From NCBI GenBank assembly GCA_021018995.1, contig CM037588.1, forward strand, positions 139,125,725 to 139,189,724: a stretch of DNA of 64,000 nucleotides. The letters run 5' to 3'. Of this stretch, positions 46,031 through 59,288 are shown piece by piece; the first letter of the stretch is position 1; every line of letters starts with the position of its first letter. The notes under the pieces were generated by a model. It had not been told where the DNA came from. It saw only the letters and a list, made by a program, of their open reading frames with translations, and did no database searches. Made by a program: the position numbers and the translations under genes. The stretch is from Chloranthus sessilifolius (Eukaryota; Streptophyta; Magnoliopsida; Chloranthales; Chloranthaceae).

Positions 46031-46462
46031 AGGGTATCATTATAATCAACCCAAAAGGCTGCTTTTCACCCCATCTCCTCCACTTGGCATGCATTGACCA
46101 CCTTTGAATCAATGGTGGAGGTTATTTTTCGTCCCCATCTTTTGCACAATGAATCTATGGATCATGAGCATACCATCAGACGGTCAATTTTTTATTACAC
46201 ATGGCACACATATCAAAAAGTGACCCTAAAATCATGCTTGAGCGTGATGGGGATCATATGATTTTATGGTCACTTTTTGAGATATGTGTCATGTGTAATA
46301 AAAGATCGACCATTTAATGGTACCCACACGATCCATAGATCCATTGTGCAAAAGATGGGGATGAAAAATAACCTCTACCATCTAATTCAAGGGCAGTCAA
46401 TGTATGTCGGCTGAAGGTGGGGTGAGAAAGCAGCCTAGTGAGGTGAGTATAATGGTACCCAC
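46031..46462. repeat. Long inverted repeat, arms of about 200 bases
   Basis: The arms pair from GGTATCATTATAAT (left) with its partner ending ATAATGGTACC (right), through AAGGCTGCTTT and GGTTATTTTTCGTCCCC, to AAAAAGTGACC and GGTCACTTTTT around the loop near 46235-46255. Pairing is near-perfect over long stretches, with a few indels. It looks like a foldback or Mutator-like MITE nested in the larger element; no target duplication was fixed. Confidence 0.78.
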
Positions 46463-46680
46463 AAACTGCACGTCCTACAAACTGCACGTCATTTTGTATT
46501 TCCATTTAATCCCACATTGGTGGCTAGAGAAAACTCTTCACTCTAGCCACCTATATAAGGTGTTCTCCATTGACCGTAATTGACAATTCACACTTGTTGT
46601 GAGCTAGCGCTGGAACTATTCTTTGGCTAAAAAAGAAAACCTAGAAAAAGAAAATATCGAAATTTTTGAAATTTTGTCGA

Positions 46681-46736
46681 AATTAACGAAACTGTCGAAT
46701 AGTAACGAAATTAACGAAAATGTCGAATAGTAACGA
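46681..46736. repeat. 28-bp tandem duplication
   Basis: Two units, 46681-46708 and 46709-46736, differ by one base (GAAACTGTCG against GAAAATGTCG). They sit in a stretch rich in CGAAATT words. Similar words in reverse orientation occur near 45830-45915. Confidence 0.85.
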
Positions 46737-47382
46737 AATTTCTCCGAAATTTTCGTTTGACCCTCATTTCGGTGAATTTCAAGAAATTTTGCCGAATTTC
46801 AGTGAAATTTGTCACTATGATTGCACGAACTTATTTTTAGAGAGATTTCTCTCACAATAGGCTCTACTATGTTGTAGAGCCTATATACTCACATATATGG
46901 TGTATATGCTCTAGTATAATTAATTAAAAAAAATAAACAATTTATTACACATAACAAGATTTGAACCTAGAATCTAACCTTCACAAAGAACTAAGTCAAC
47001 CACTAAAGTGATTCACTAAGATATGTAAAGAGAAAAAAAAACTTAATACATATATAAATTTTTGGTCATTCAGCTATTTTTTTTGTTAGGATATATTAGT
47101 TTCTTTCAATTTCCTGCATATGTATCCAAACACAGGATTAGATTAGTCCTGCATTTTCCCAGTTTCCAATGTGGTTATCCAAACAGCGGAAAATAATGGA
47201 AAACGAAGGAATCCGATGAATTCCTATAACTTAGGTATCCATGGGAAAATATAGAAATATTATTTTACTTTCCTACGATTCCCCGTATTTTTATCCAAAC
47301 ATGCCCTTAAAGTCTCTTCCTCTATTTATCTTTTCCTTCGATTGTCGGTCTCTAACAATTTTTTGTGCATTATTTCAAATCA

Positions 47383-47984
47383 AATGGCTCTGCATCATCC
47401 GCCTACCCGTGCGTCCGGGTTTGTGTCCGAATCACATACATCTCCATCTTCACCGCCGGTGGGACCCCCTGAAACCCACTTTGATAGACTTTTCGAAACC
47501 AATCTTGGACACATTCGATATCATGAAAGTTTTCGCAAACATTCACTTGTTGTCGAGCATTCAATTTGGTGAATCCTACTTGCACGAACAACAGTTATAT
47601 GATGAATTCGCCAACCGTGGATGATTACGCCTGTGTCACATCGATGGTCCTGCATGCATCGATGTCGTTCGTTACTTCTATGCCAACTTTAGCCATAAAC
47701 ATCTGGCTCCAAATCCTCACAATAACTACACTTTAAGTTATGTTTACAGGCATACTGTTCAGATCTCACATTGTCAGATTGTTGAGGTCCTTGGTGTATC
47801 GTTGGTTCCTGATGCGATGGACTTGCCCTTGTTCGAAGATCATGCCATTTCCACCTCCATCCTTCAGTTGGTGTATGATCATGTCTGCATTCGCACTCAT
47901 CCTCCCAAAACAGTCTTCCATTGGTGCCAACTACTTGAACGCTACCAATGGTTCCACTACGTCTTATGTGCTACCCTTACTCCA
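47383..47984 (+). pseudogene. Plant-transposon-type ORF, left part
   Basis: The ATG at 47383 (TCAAATGGCTC) opens MALHHPPTRASGF with a Pro/Ser-rich start. Farther on come LDTFDIMKVFANIH, LHEQQLYDEFANRG, YANFSHKHLAPN, HCQIVEVLGVSLVPDAMD and FHWCQLLERYQWFHY. This resembles from memory the same PF20167-like plant transposon protein family as the accessory ORF of the 17.4-kb element. The coding signal stops at the insertion of the minus-strand Tekay-like element. It may be the accessory ORF of the copia-type element whose LTR begins at 59972. Broken, with a few breaks. Confidence 0.55.
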
Positions 47985-50949
47985 TGCCACGACCCAGAAT
48001 CCTTACCCGATCTCAAGGGCCAAGAATTCCGTGTTATGACACTGCACGTTAATTAAGACGATAAGCGGACATACACATAATCTATAAATTGACTTGGCAT
48101 ATGGATTGAGCCATTTAAGATAGCATTAAAAATAATTGACTCATAAATTAACAGCGAGAATCATAAAAGACAATAAAAAGGCAAATCCTAACCATGCATC
48201 TAAGATAGAAAATAAAATAAGTTTTACGTAGGATAAAATGGTCCTAAACGTGAACTCACAAAAATATCAAAATAACTAAAATATGTCTCTCAAAGAATAA
48301 AGTCTAAAGCATATGGACCCTCAAGGCTCGTAGAAATCTGCCGGATCTACACTCTCCTCCGGATGATAGCCAACGTCTCCATCAACGTAAGCCGCCTCCG
48401 GAACAGCAGCTCTCGCGTCATCATGAACAGGATAAATAGAATCTTCACCTGAAACTGTTAGATTTAGGAGGGGGTGAGTTTACTCAGTCGCGTAAACTCA
48501 GCGGGTTGCACAATCGGTCCACCATAACTTACTCAGGTGATCGTGTGTGCAATCGCTTAAATTGCGATGCATTTTTAAAATATAACCAACATCTTAAATA
48601 AATGAAATAAACTTATCCATAATTCATAGACTATCATAATCAAGACTAAAAAACATACTAATATAACATGAAGAGTGAATGATACTTCTATTTTCTTATC
48701 ACTTTTCCTATTTGTTTCATCAACTTATCATATGTGACAAATCGTAAGTCTTATTAATTACTCCATACTCCTACACAACATACTTCGTATCTTATCTTAT
48801 TTAAACTATGTGTCAGGATCGCTACTCGAGCCTACCACGAGAGATCACGTGTAGATAATCACCTAACCTCCATATCATAACATAAACCACCATCCAGCCT
48901 GATGAGGTTGTCGGCATAGTAACAACGATGTCCCCTTAGTTCGAGACAAGGCTATAATGTCCTTAAGACCCGTCTTGACTGCAGACGTTAGACCCTTACG
49001 GTGGCTCGTAAGGTATGGTATGTGTAGAAATTTAATTAATGTTTAGTTAGCCTTCACAGCGTATCTTAACATATCATAACATTTATTTGGTTATGGGCTT
49101 AGGTCCCCGCCCCGATTTCATATTTGCGTGGGCTTAAGTCCCCACTTTCTTAACATACATGTGTCTTAACATATTCTTTTCTTATTTTTTCTTAAAACTT
49201 AGTTAGAATGAGTCACGGTGCGATAGGCTTTACTAAACCACGTTTTCCAAGGGACGGGTTCCATAGTAACCTGAATGTACTTCGTGTGGTATCCCATACT
49301 ACCATAGAGGGGTTGCATTCGTATATGGATGCCTACATTTCAAGTTCCACTTGATCGTGAAAGAAACCCCACCATGACGAAGGCTTATGTCATGTGTCAT
49401 ATCTTATTCTTAACTTATATGCGTATGCCCTATCGTGATTTTCTATATGATAAATATCATATGATAATGGTGAGCATTTATAGGAATGAACTATAACATA
49501 AACCTTAAGCATTTCATATTTTTGAAGAAAATTAATAAAGAGCATAACGCATAAAATATTAAAGTAAAACAGAAAATAAGAAATATTTAATTACATTTAT
49601 TTTGCAATAGAGTTGAAAATATACTTCATTAGGGTTAATTGTATTCATGAAATTTGGTGATTGACTGGAATAGCGATCCGACATATTTTAAAATTCTAAA
49701 GGAGCAATGTGTCCATTCAATGATTGTATGAGGTTTAAAAGAGGTAATTGAATGGTAAGTATTGAAAAACGTTAATATTTGACCCCTTAAACTTATAGAT
49801 TATTATTCGATGCAAGCTATGTAATATATTTTATGTAATTTTAGCGATTTATAAGTCTGGAGATAAGTTGAGCATAAGGTAGCCCAAGAGTTTAAAAAAT
49901 AATGTCAAACTCGTGCAACCTTGGATCATCTAAGACGTATCCCGACTTGCAACTTAATTTTGACCCTAAAAATATTAAATTCATGAAATTTCTATTTCAA
50001 ACAAAGTTATAGATCTCGTTGTCTTCTTTCCAATGCCATAAGAATCATGTCAATCCGAGTTCGGAGTAAAATGTTATGGCTAAAATACCGAGGCTGTGTA
50101 TGTTAAAGAGTTTGGCCGAATTTCACGAAAATCTGGGAAAAACAATCCTATCGATTTTGAGCCGAATTTTTATGTTTTTAAGACTCGAAATTTATCAGAA
50201 TTTAGGAAAAATTTAAGGTTTTTTTTTTAAGAAATAACTGAATAATTTAAGATGAATTTAGAGGCACCCACTTGTTGAAGCGTGATTCAAATCCTACGAT
50301 GATTTGGGTTGATGGAGATCGAATTCGAGAAACGATATGCCCGAGTCTTTTCGCGAGAATTCCTTTCTTATGATAGATCGGTCGAGGAGATGAGAAACTT
50401 TGATGGCACTGATAGGATCGAAAATTGATGGAGATCCGACGAGAAATTGTGAAAGATGGCACTGTCGGAGCTTTTGCAGAGAAGAGAGAATAGAGAGAGA
50501 CAACTGAGAGAAGAAATAAATATATATCAAATGCTCTTTCTAGGTTAACTCTAATTAAGACTTTCCGTACAAGATTTAATAATATAGTAGTTTTTTTCTC
50601 GCAAGTAGAATTCATACGTGACTTGAAAAGCTTGAGAAGAGGTTTTGTTCCAGCGCCTTATGTAAGCACCAAGGTAAATGGTGATTCTCTCCCGAAATTA
50701 CAGTTGTGCCCTTTAACCTGCTTCACTCTTCAAACGGGCATAACTTTTTATATTCTTATCGAAAATCGACAAATTATATATCGTTGGAATTATATCGGCG
50801 AGTACTTTGCAATGAGTCTAATATTGACATAAAAAAAAATTAGACTATTTCTAAAGTGGGTAGAGTTCAGTGTGGAGCGTTAGCACTACGCACTGTATGG
50901 TACATTATCTAATTCCGTTAAATAAAGTTAAAAAATCTGGGTTATTATA
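47985..50949 (-). repeat. 3' LTR (in sense) of the minus-strand Tekay-like element
   Basis: 2965 bases; + edges TGCCACGACCC and GTTATTATA, decayed from the forms seen in the other LTR. No dense palindrome array was noticed in it, in contrast to the other Tekay-like LTRs of this window. Confidence 0.88.
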
Positions 50950-50966
50950 TTCTCTTCCCCTTATAA
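50950..50966 (-). other. Polypurine tract of the minus-strand element
   Basis: The minus strand reads AAGGGGAAGAGAA next to the LTR. Confidence 0.85.
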
Positions 50967-51099
50967 TATTCTCGTCCTCGAAAATTACGTAAATGAGAGA
51001 ATGAGCTCGAGGTACTTCTCCATAATCTCAGCTTCTCATCAAAAGTCAAAGGTTCAACGATAATAAAAAAAATTATCAGGGTCGTTACATTCTCCCCCT

Positions 51100-53520
51100 C
51101 TAAAAAAAATTTCGTCTCCGAAATTTACGTACCGATTATTCAAAAAGCTCATGATGGTTTTCTTTAATGTCGTCTTCATTCTCCAAGGTCGCTTCCTTTG
51201 GCGTGTGATGTTGCCATTGGACCAACACTAATCTCATCATTTTATTTTTAAAGACTTAAACTTTCTGATCGAGGATCTTGATCAGTCTCGCTATGGTAGT
51301 GAGATCCTTCTTTATATCGACGGGTTCGATCTCCACTATGTGTGATGGGTCATAGATGTATCTCCTCAACATTGATACATAAAAAAGTCATGGATTTCCG
51401 TATATTGTGGCGGTAGTCCGAATTTATATGCAACCTTGCCCACACGTTTGTGACTTCGAAAGGCCCTACATATCTGGGGTTTAGTTTCCCTCGCTTTCCA
51501 AAACGCATGACTCCCTTAGTCGGAGAAACACGAATGAAAACCTATTCGCCAACCTATTAAGAGATTTTAGTGATTAACCATGAACACAATTTGTAAATAA
51601 ATTTAAAGTTCAAAATTTTAAATGTGTTACCTCGAACTCTAAATTACGACGGTGAGGGTCGGCGTACTTTCTCTGACGATCCTGGGCTATCTTAAGTCGT
51701 TCACTTATCAGTTTGACTTTCTCAGTCTTAGTTTGGACTAGTTCGGGTCCAAGCATCTTCCTAACTCTAACTTCGTCCCAACACAATGACGTTCTGCAAC
51801 TTCTACCATATAAAGCTTCGAAAGGAGACATTCCTATACTTGCCTGGTAGCTATTATTGTAAGAGAACTCGATCAGCGGGAGGTGATCGTCCCAGTTCCC
51901 TTGAAAGTTGAGCATACACGCTCGTAACATATCTTCAACTACTTGATTCACTCTTTCAGTCTGGCTGTCCGTCTATGGGTAGAAGGCAGTACTAAAATCT
52001 AATCGAGTGCCCAGTGCTTCTTGAAAGGTTGTCCAGTATTTGGAAATAAATTTTGAGTCTCGGTCGGAGACAATGCTGACTGGGACCCCATGTAGTTTGA
52101 CAATTTCTTTCAAATATATTTCGACAAGCTTGTTCCCATCTGTGGTAGTCTTGAAAGGTAAGAAATGTGCTAACTTCAATCTATCAACTATCACCCAGAT
52201 TGCATCGTTCTTCTTCATCGTCTTTGGTAGACCTACGATGAAGTCCATAGATATGTTTTCCCACTTCCATTCTGGGATGGGTAGGGGTTGTATAAGTCCA
52301 GCCAATTTCTGATGTTCTACCTTGACTTGTTGACACACTAAGCACTTCGACACGTATTCGGTAATTTCTCGTTTCATATTCGGCCACCAATACCAATTTC
52401 TCATATTTTGATACATCTTAGTACTGCCTGGACATACTGAGTATCCTGATTTGTGAACTTCATCAAGTATCTTTTTTTTCACTTGAGGGTCATTGGGTAT
52501 ACACAGTCTTTATCTAAAGAGTAGCATCCCATCCGTCCTTAGGCTAAAATCGAGTTTCGATCCTATGGTTTCGATGATTTTGAGGATCTCTGGGTCCGTA
52601 CACTGTATTTTCCTAATTTTTTCTAAAATGAACGGACTTATCACAATTCATGCTAAATATATACCATCATCGATCTCTTAGAGGTAAATGTCTTCTTCGG
52701 CGAGTTCATTGAAGGGCTTCCAAATTTTTAATCTGGCTAATAGTGTCAAAGATTTTATACTAAGTGCATCAGCGACGACATTAACTTTTTCAGGGTAGTA
52801 ATTTATGGAGCAATCATAATCTTTCATGTATTCCATCCATCTACGTTGTCTCAAATTCAGGTCCTTTTAAGAGAAAGGGTACTTGAGACTTTTGTGATCC
52901 GTATAAATCTTGAACGTCTCGCCGTAGAGATAGTGTCACCATAGTTTGAGGGCGAAGATAACTGCAGCCAATTCCAAGTCATGAACCGGATAGTTCTTTT
53001 CATGAGGTTTGAGCTGTCTTGACCCATAAGCGACAACTTTCTTACTTTGTTCAAGCACACAACCAAGTCCCTGGCGAGATGCATCCGTGAATATTTCAAA
53101 TTCACTAGCACTTGAAGTGGAAGGTAGGGAAAGGATTGGTGCAATAGTAAGCCTCTTCTTCAGTTCTAGAAAACTTACTTTACATTCATCAGTCTACATA
53201 AATTTAACATTCTTCCGTGTGAGGCAGGTGAGCGGTAGAGCAATGCGTGAAAATCCTTCAACAAAGTTACGATAGTAGCCTGCCAATCCGAGAAAACTCC
53301 TAACTTTGGTGACACTCGTCGGTGCTTTCTATTCTGTAACTGCTTCGATCTTAGAAGGATCGACGGTCACTTCTCCTGCTGATACCACGTGGCCAAGGAA
53401 GGTCACTTGTTTAAGCGGAAACTCACACTTACTAAGTTTAGCATACAACTGGTGATCTCGGAGTGCCTGAAGTGCGAGACGAAGGTGTTCCTCATGTTCT
53501 TCCACTCTTTATAATCCTCA
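51100..53520 (-). pseudogene. pol: pol remnant: RT C-terminus, RNase H, integrase, chromodomain-like end
   Basis: From right to left on the minus strand: the RT thumb ([26 protein letters not shown]) at about 53300-53510; RNase H ([31 protein letters not shown]) at about 52780-53150; integrase with HHCC (YSVCPGSTKMYQ, CLVCQQVK) and core (SMDFIVGLPKT, VSDRDSKF) at about 51970-52480; its last part (FSYNNSYQASIGMSPFEALY) at 51610-51950; and a chromodomain-like end (LVLVQWQHHTPKEAT) near 51150-51240. Lineage Tekay. Broken, with several breaks. Confidence 0.88.
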
Positions 53521-54074
53521 ACTTTTCAAAAATCATATTCTCGTAGTCTCTTAAATTATTTATTCAAAATATACTCTCACTTCTCAACATCAATTACTTC
53601 TAACACTCCGTCGTAGGCTATCATTATTATTATATCTCGTTGAAAATAAAGTAATTCAAATAAATCTAAGGTTGATGATAATAATTTATTCCTCCATCTG
53701 AACTCACTTCTAATAAGTTATTCTTATAGTCAACATCTCAACCTATAATAAATATGTAAACCATCAAACCAATCAGAATTTATCTTTTCTAATTATTCCC
53801 CAATACGCTAAAAATATATCTTCTAATTGCTCCTCAATCTTCAAAGATTCTTCTCAATTTCTCTCACATGCTCTTAGCTCATATAAGTTTTCATCAAACA
53901 AATCTTTAAATCCTTAATTGAACATTCAAATCTTATGTCATTGATCAATCACACTTTCTTAAAATCCTTCTGTCCAGAAAATATCTAAAGCTTAGGGTCT
54001 GTCAAAATCATTATCACATCATCACCATAGAGTACTTACATGAGCCGCACAGTTCTCGAGGAAGTAAAGCCTAA
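53521..54074 (-). other. Non-coding leader side of the minus-strand element
   Basis: AT-rich sequence between the pol remnant and the primer site. No gag or protease motif was found. Confidence 0.6.
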
Positions 54075-54087
54075 GCTCTGAGACCAT
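54075..54087 (-). other. Primer-binding site, tRNA-Met type
   Basis: The minus strand reads TGGTCTCAGAGC, one base from the canonical TGGTATCAGAGC, a few bases inside the LTR end. Confidence 0.82.
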
Positions 54088-56838
54088 CTCTGTCATGACC
54101 CAGAATCCTTACCCAATCTCGAGGGCCTAGAATTTCGTGTTATGACACCGCACTTATGACACCGCACGTTGGTTAAGACGATAAGCGGACATACACATAA
54201 TCTATAAATTAACTTAGCATATGGATTGAGCCATTTAAGATAGCATTAAAAATAATTAACTCATAAATTAACAGTAAGCATCATAAAAGACAATAAAAAG
54301 GTAAATCCAAACCATGCATCTAAGATAGAAAATAAAATAAGTTTTACGTAGGATAAAATGGTCCTAAACGTGAACTCACAAAAATATCAAAATAACTAAA
54401 ATATGTCTCTCAAAGAATAAAGTCTAAAGCAAAAGGAATCTCAAGGCTCGTAGAAATCTGCCGGATCTACACTCTCCTCCGGATGATAGCCAACGCTAAC
54501 AATGCGACTCTCGCGTCATCATGAACAGGATAAATGGAATCTTCACCTGAAACTGTTAGATTTGGGAGGGGGTGAGTTTACTCAGTCACGTAAACTCAGC
54601 GGGTTGCACAGTCGATCCACCATAACTTACTCAGGTGGTCGTGTGTGCAATCGCTTAAATTGCGGTGCATTTTAAAATATAATCAACATCTTAAATAAAT
54701 GAAATAAACTTATTCATAATTCATAGACTATCATAATCAAGACTAAAAAGCATACTAATATAACATGAAGAGTGCATGACGCTTCTATTTTCTTATCTCT
54801 TTTCCTATTTGTTTCATCAACTTATCATATGTGACAAATCGTAAGTCTTATTAATTACTCCATACGCCTACACAACGTACTTCGCATCTTATCTTATTTA
54901 AACGATCTGTGCCTGGATCGCTGCTCGAGCCTACCACGCGAGGTCCACGTGTAGATAATCACCTAACCTTCATATCATAACATAAACCACTATCCAGCCT
55001 GATGAGATTGCCGGTATAGTAACCACCATATCCCCTTAGTTCGAGACAAGGATATAATGTCCTTAAGACCCGTCGTGACTGCAGACATTAGACCTTTACG
55101 GTGGCTCGTAAGGTATGGCACGTGTAGAAACTTAATTAATGTTTAGCTGGTTTTCATAGCGTATCTTAACATATCATAACATTTATTCAGTTCTGGGCTT
55201 AGGTCCCCGCCCCGATTTCATATTTGTATGGGCTTAAGTCCCCACTTTCTTAACATACATGTGTCTTAATATATTATTTTCTTATTTTTTCTTAAAACTT
55301 AGTTAGAATGGGCTACGGTACGATAGGCTTCACTAACCATATTTTCCAAGGAACGGGTTCCGTAGTAATCTGGATGTACTTCGTGTGGTATCCCATACTA
55401 CCATAGAGGGGTTACATCCGTGCATGGATGTCTATATTTCAAGTTCCACGTGACCGTGAAAGAAACCCCACCGTGACGAAGGCTTATGTCATGTGTCATA
55501 TCTTATTCTTAACTTATATGCGTATGCCCTATCATGATTTTCTATATGATGAATGTCATATGATAATGGTGAACATATATAAGAATGAACTATAACATAA
55601 ACCTTAAGCATTTCATATTTTTGAAGAAAATTAATAAAGAACATAACACACGAAACATTAAAGTAAAACAAAAAATAAGAAATATTTAATTAAATTTATT
55701 TTGCAATAGAGTTGAAAATATACTTCATTAGGATTAATTGTATTCATGAAATTTGGTGATTGACTGGTATAGCAATCCGACATATTTTAAAATTCTAAAG
55801 GAGCACATGTGTCCATTCAAGGATTGTATGAGACTTAAAAGAGGTAATAGAATGGTAAATATTGAAAAACGTTAATATTTGACCCCTTAAACTTATAGAT
55901 TGTTATTCGATGCAAGCTATTTAATATATTTTATATAATTTTAGTGATTTATAAGTCTAGAGATATGTTGAGCATAAGGTAGCCCAAGAGTTTAAAAAAT
56001 AATGTCAAACCCGTGCAACCTTGGATCATCTAAGACGTATCTCGACTTGCAACTCACTTTTGACCCTAAAAACATTAAATACATGAAATTTCTATTTCAA
56101 CAAAGTTGTAGATCTCGTTGTCTTCTTTCCAATGCCTCAAGAATCTTATCAATCTGAGTTCGGAGTAAAACGATATGGCTAAAATACCGAGGCTGTGTAT
56201 GTTAAAGAGTTTGGCCGAATTTCACGAAAACCTGGGAAAAACGATCCTATCGATTTTGAGCCAAATTTTTATGTTTTTAAGACCCGAAATTTATCAGAAT
56301 TTAGGAAAAATTTAGGGTTTTCTTTTTAAGAAATAACTGAATAATTTAAGATGGATTTAGAGGCACCCACTTGTTGAAGTGTGATTCAAATCCTACGATG
56401 ATTTGGGTTGATGGAGATCGGATTCGAGAAACGATATGCCCGAGTCTTTTCGCGAGAATTCCTTTCTTATGATAGATTGGTTGAGGCGATGAGAAACTTT
56501 GATGGTATAAGATTCTTTGATAGGATCGAAAATCGAAAGAGATCCGACATAAAATTGTGAAAGATGGCACTATCAGAGCTTTTGCAGAGAAGAGAGAATA
56601 GAGAGAGACAACTGAGAGAAGAAGTAAATATATATCTAATGCGCTTTGTGTAAGCACCAAGGTAAATGGTGATTCTCTCTCAAAATTATAGTTGTACCCT
56701 TTAACCTGCTTCACTCTTCAAACAGGCATAACTTTTTATATTCTTATCGAAAATCGACAAATTATATATCGTTGGAATCGTATCGGCGAGTACTTCGCAA
56801 TGAGTAAAATATTAATATAAAAAACATCAGACTATTTC

Positions 56839-59288
56839 TGTGATGACCCGACTTTTCCAATCCCTCAGGTATAGGAAAGGCCGGTTCGCCAATCTATCGA
56901 ATAAACGATAAGCCGGACAAACAGGGCACATATCAGAGTAAAACGCAATAAATATCCATAGCTAAAATAAATGCGGAAGCAATTAAAAGTAAAGAACCAC
57001 CGATGATGGCCGACCATCATCGAAACATGGCTCATAACAGAAATCAACGTCAAATATAGAACTATGGTATCCAACTAAAATGGGCCCACAAATTCAAGTC
57101 TAACTCTCACCACAAATAAGAAAATCAGTAAGTTCTATACTGGGAAAAACTCCTCAGGAGGAACCTCAAGCTCTTCCTCAGGCACGTAGTCAGGATCGAT
57201 CACAAATTACGAATAGCCACATCAATACCTGAACCTGTGACGTATAGTCGGAGTGAGCTAACCAACAAAGCTCAGTAGAAGAAAGACATCTACGGCATTT
57301 TACTTTAACTAACATGGTTTCAAAACAAATATCGGAATATAGCTTGTCAAACATATAAGCAGATAATAAACTGAATTTAGGTGCGAAAATCATATGTAAG
57401 ATTTATTTCTAAATGTGTGAAAACAGTTTCAAGAACATCTATGTTTCGTGTCTTAGTTTCTCTAACTTCTATATGCAAAGTTCAGTAATTCATGACTTAA
57501 TCCTCAACTTAAAATACCTCCCGAATAAACTATATCTCGAGAGCAGGAATATAGCCGATGGGAACCCCTACCTACCATCGTCGTTCATGAACCCTTTTTC
57601 AGGATGCAACAAGCCCCTGCGTAATGAGGGAAACTTGTGCCAGGAAGTTGTTCAGGAATTTTTGAGGGGTCGTCAGTCAATCATAAAACAAATTGGAATA
57701 CTAATATAATCGGATGGAAGTCTCTTATACATAGTTCGGGTTCTTGATTTCAGATCTTGAGCTTAAGATTCAGTTTGTGATTTAGGTAGATTTAGATTTT
57801 TAGTCATTCATATCAATTTCAATTTACAGATGTGATTTCAATGGCATATGCAAGTTCAAAGATTTTAATTCAAAATATCCATGCGAATTAAAATAAAATA
57901 CTGTAAAGATGAGATTCTTCTACCTAAAACTCGGAGTTATGCGAAGTCAAGCAAGGTCCTATTGATGGCCTCTCGCCCTCAATCTACATCACAATATACG
58001 TTCATGCATTAAGATAAACTCTAATTACTAATAATATAGACCTATTTAAGCGTTTCCTCAAAAACAAGTCAAAACAGGCAAGTTGCGCCAATCCTAGAAT
58101 TTGACGTAACATTCTCATATTTTTTTGACTATCAAGACGATTGATTCATGTGTTGGTCAAAACATGAAAGTTGTAGATTTTTATATTAGCTTTCCAACAC
58201 AAAAAGAATCGTCTCAATCGGAGTTCTAGATAAAAAGATATGACTAAAATACTAAGGCAATACCGGAGTTCGGTGATACCTCGCTCGAGCGATGATAATA
58301 GCTCGCTCGAGCGATTTAACGTAACATTCTCATATTTTTTTGACCATCAAGACGATTGATTCATGAGTTGGTCAAAACATGAAAGTTGTAGATTTTTCTA
58401 TTATCTTTCCAACACAAAATGAATCGTCTTAATCGGAGTTCGGGATAAAATGTTATGACTAAAATACTAAGGTAATGTCGGAGTTCGGTGATACCTCGCT
58501 CGAGCGATGATAATAGCTCGCTCGAGCGATTTGATGTAACATTCTCATATTTTTTTAACCATCAAGATGATTGATTCATGAGTTGGTCAAAACATAAAAG
58601 TTGTAGATTTTTCTATTAGCTTTCCAACGCAAAAAGAATCGTCTTAATCAGAGTTCGGAATAAAAAGTTATGACTAAAATACTAAGGTAATGTCAGAGTT
58701 CGGTGATACCTTGCTCGAGCGATGATAAAAACCGACGGGTTTCCTCAACGATTCGCGCCGCAATCGATCCCACGAGTTCACAGAGACAACTCCAACGCGC
58801 CCCCAATAATCTCAACCTCTCCCAATAGCCAACTACGAATCCAAGGTTGATTCAAGTTCTTTCTAAGGTTTAAGTGTTTTCAACAAAGAGGGTTCTAGAG
58901 AAGGAGGTTTTCTAAACCGATCTCCTACGATGATTGAAGAAGAGAGAAGAAAGAGTTTCACACGGTTGGATAACTATCCTCTCTTAACAAAACCTAGTAT
59001 AATACGGGAATACAATTCCTTCTTATAATAGGATTGCTCACAAAGTAAAACACACACACACATCTTATGTATTATACACTTCTAATTTTAAAACTCAAGT
59101 CCGGTGTTGAGCGGCTACACCGAGGTCGGTGCACAACTTTCGCACGAGGGTCCAAATGGGCTCTAAATTAAAATCTGTCCGCACAATCACATCTAGATAA
59201 AAATCCAAAACAAATGGTGACGTCGGTTGCCGAGCCGAATACACACACAGGGTCAGTCTAACTCGGGTTCAAAATACGGGTCTTTACA
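56839..59288 (-). mobile_element. Solo LTR, Tekay-like, 2450 bp
   Basis: The + edges are TGTGATGACCC and GGGTCTTTACA. The 5-bp duplication ATTTC is at 56834-56838 and 59289-59293. Near 57236-57280 the reverse of the TAGCTCAC / ACTATACGTCACAGG block shared by Tekay-like LTRs is seen. It carries a 215-bp tandem repeat with CGCTCGAGCG palindromes. Confidence 0.93.
58106..58730. repeat. 215-bp tandem repeat, about 2.9 units, each with CGCTCGAGCG palindromes
   Basis: Units start with GTAACATTCTCATAT at 58106, 58321 and 58536, exactly 215 bases apart. The two full units end in a pair of CTCGCTCGAGCGA motifs separated by TGATAATAG; the last unit is partial. Confidence 0.92.

Larger units (their letters stand above)
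45353..47306. mobile_element. PIF/Harbinger-type non-autonomous element, about 1.95 kb
   Basis: The terminal inverted repeats begin GGTCCTGTTTGG on the left and end CCAAACATGCCC on the right (reverse complement GGGCATGTTTGG). They are flanked by TTA on both sides (45350-45352 and 47307-47309), the 3-bp duplication typical of this superfamily. No transposase is seen. It contains other repeats, including the long hairpin at 46031-46462. Confidence 0.72.
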
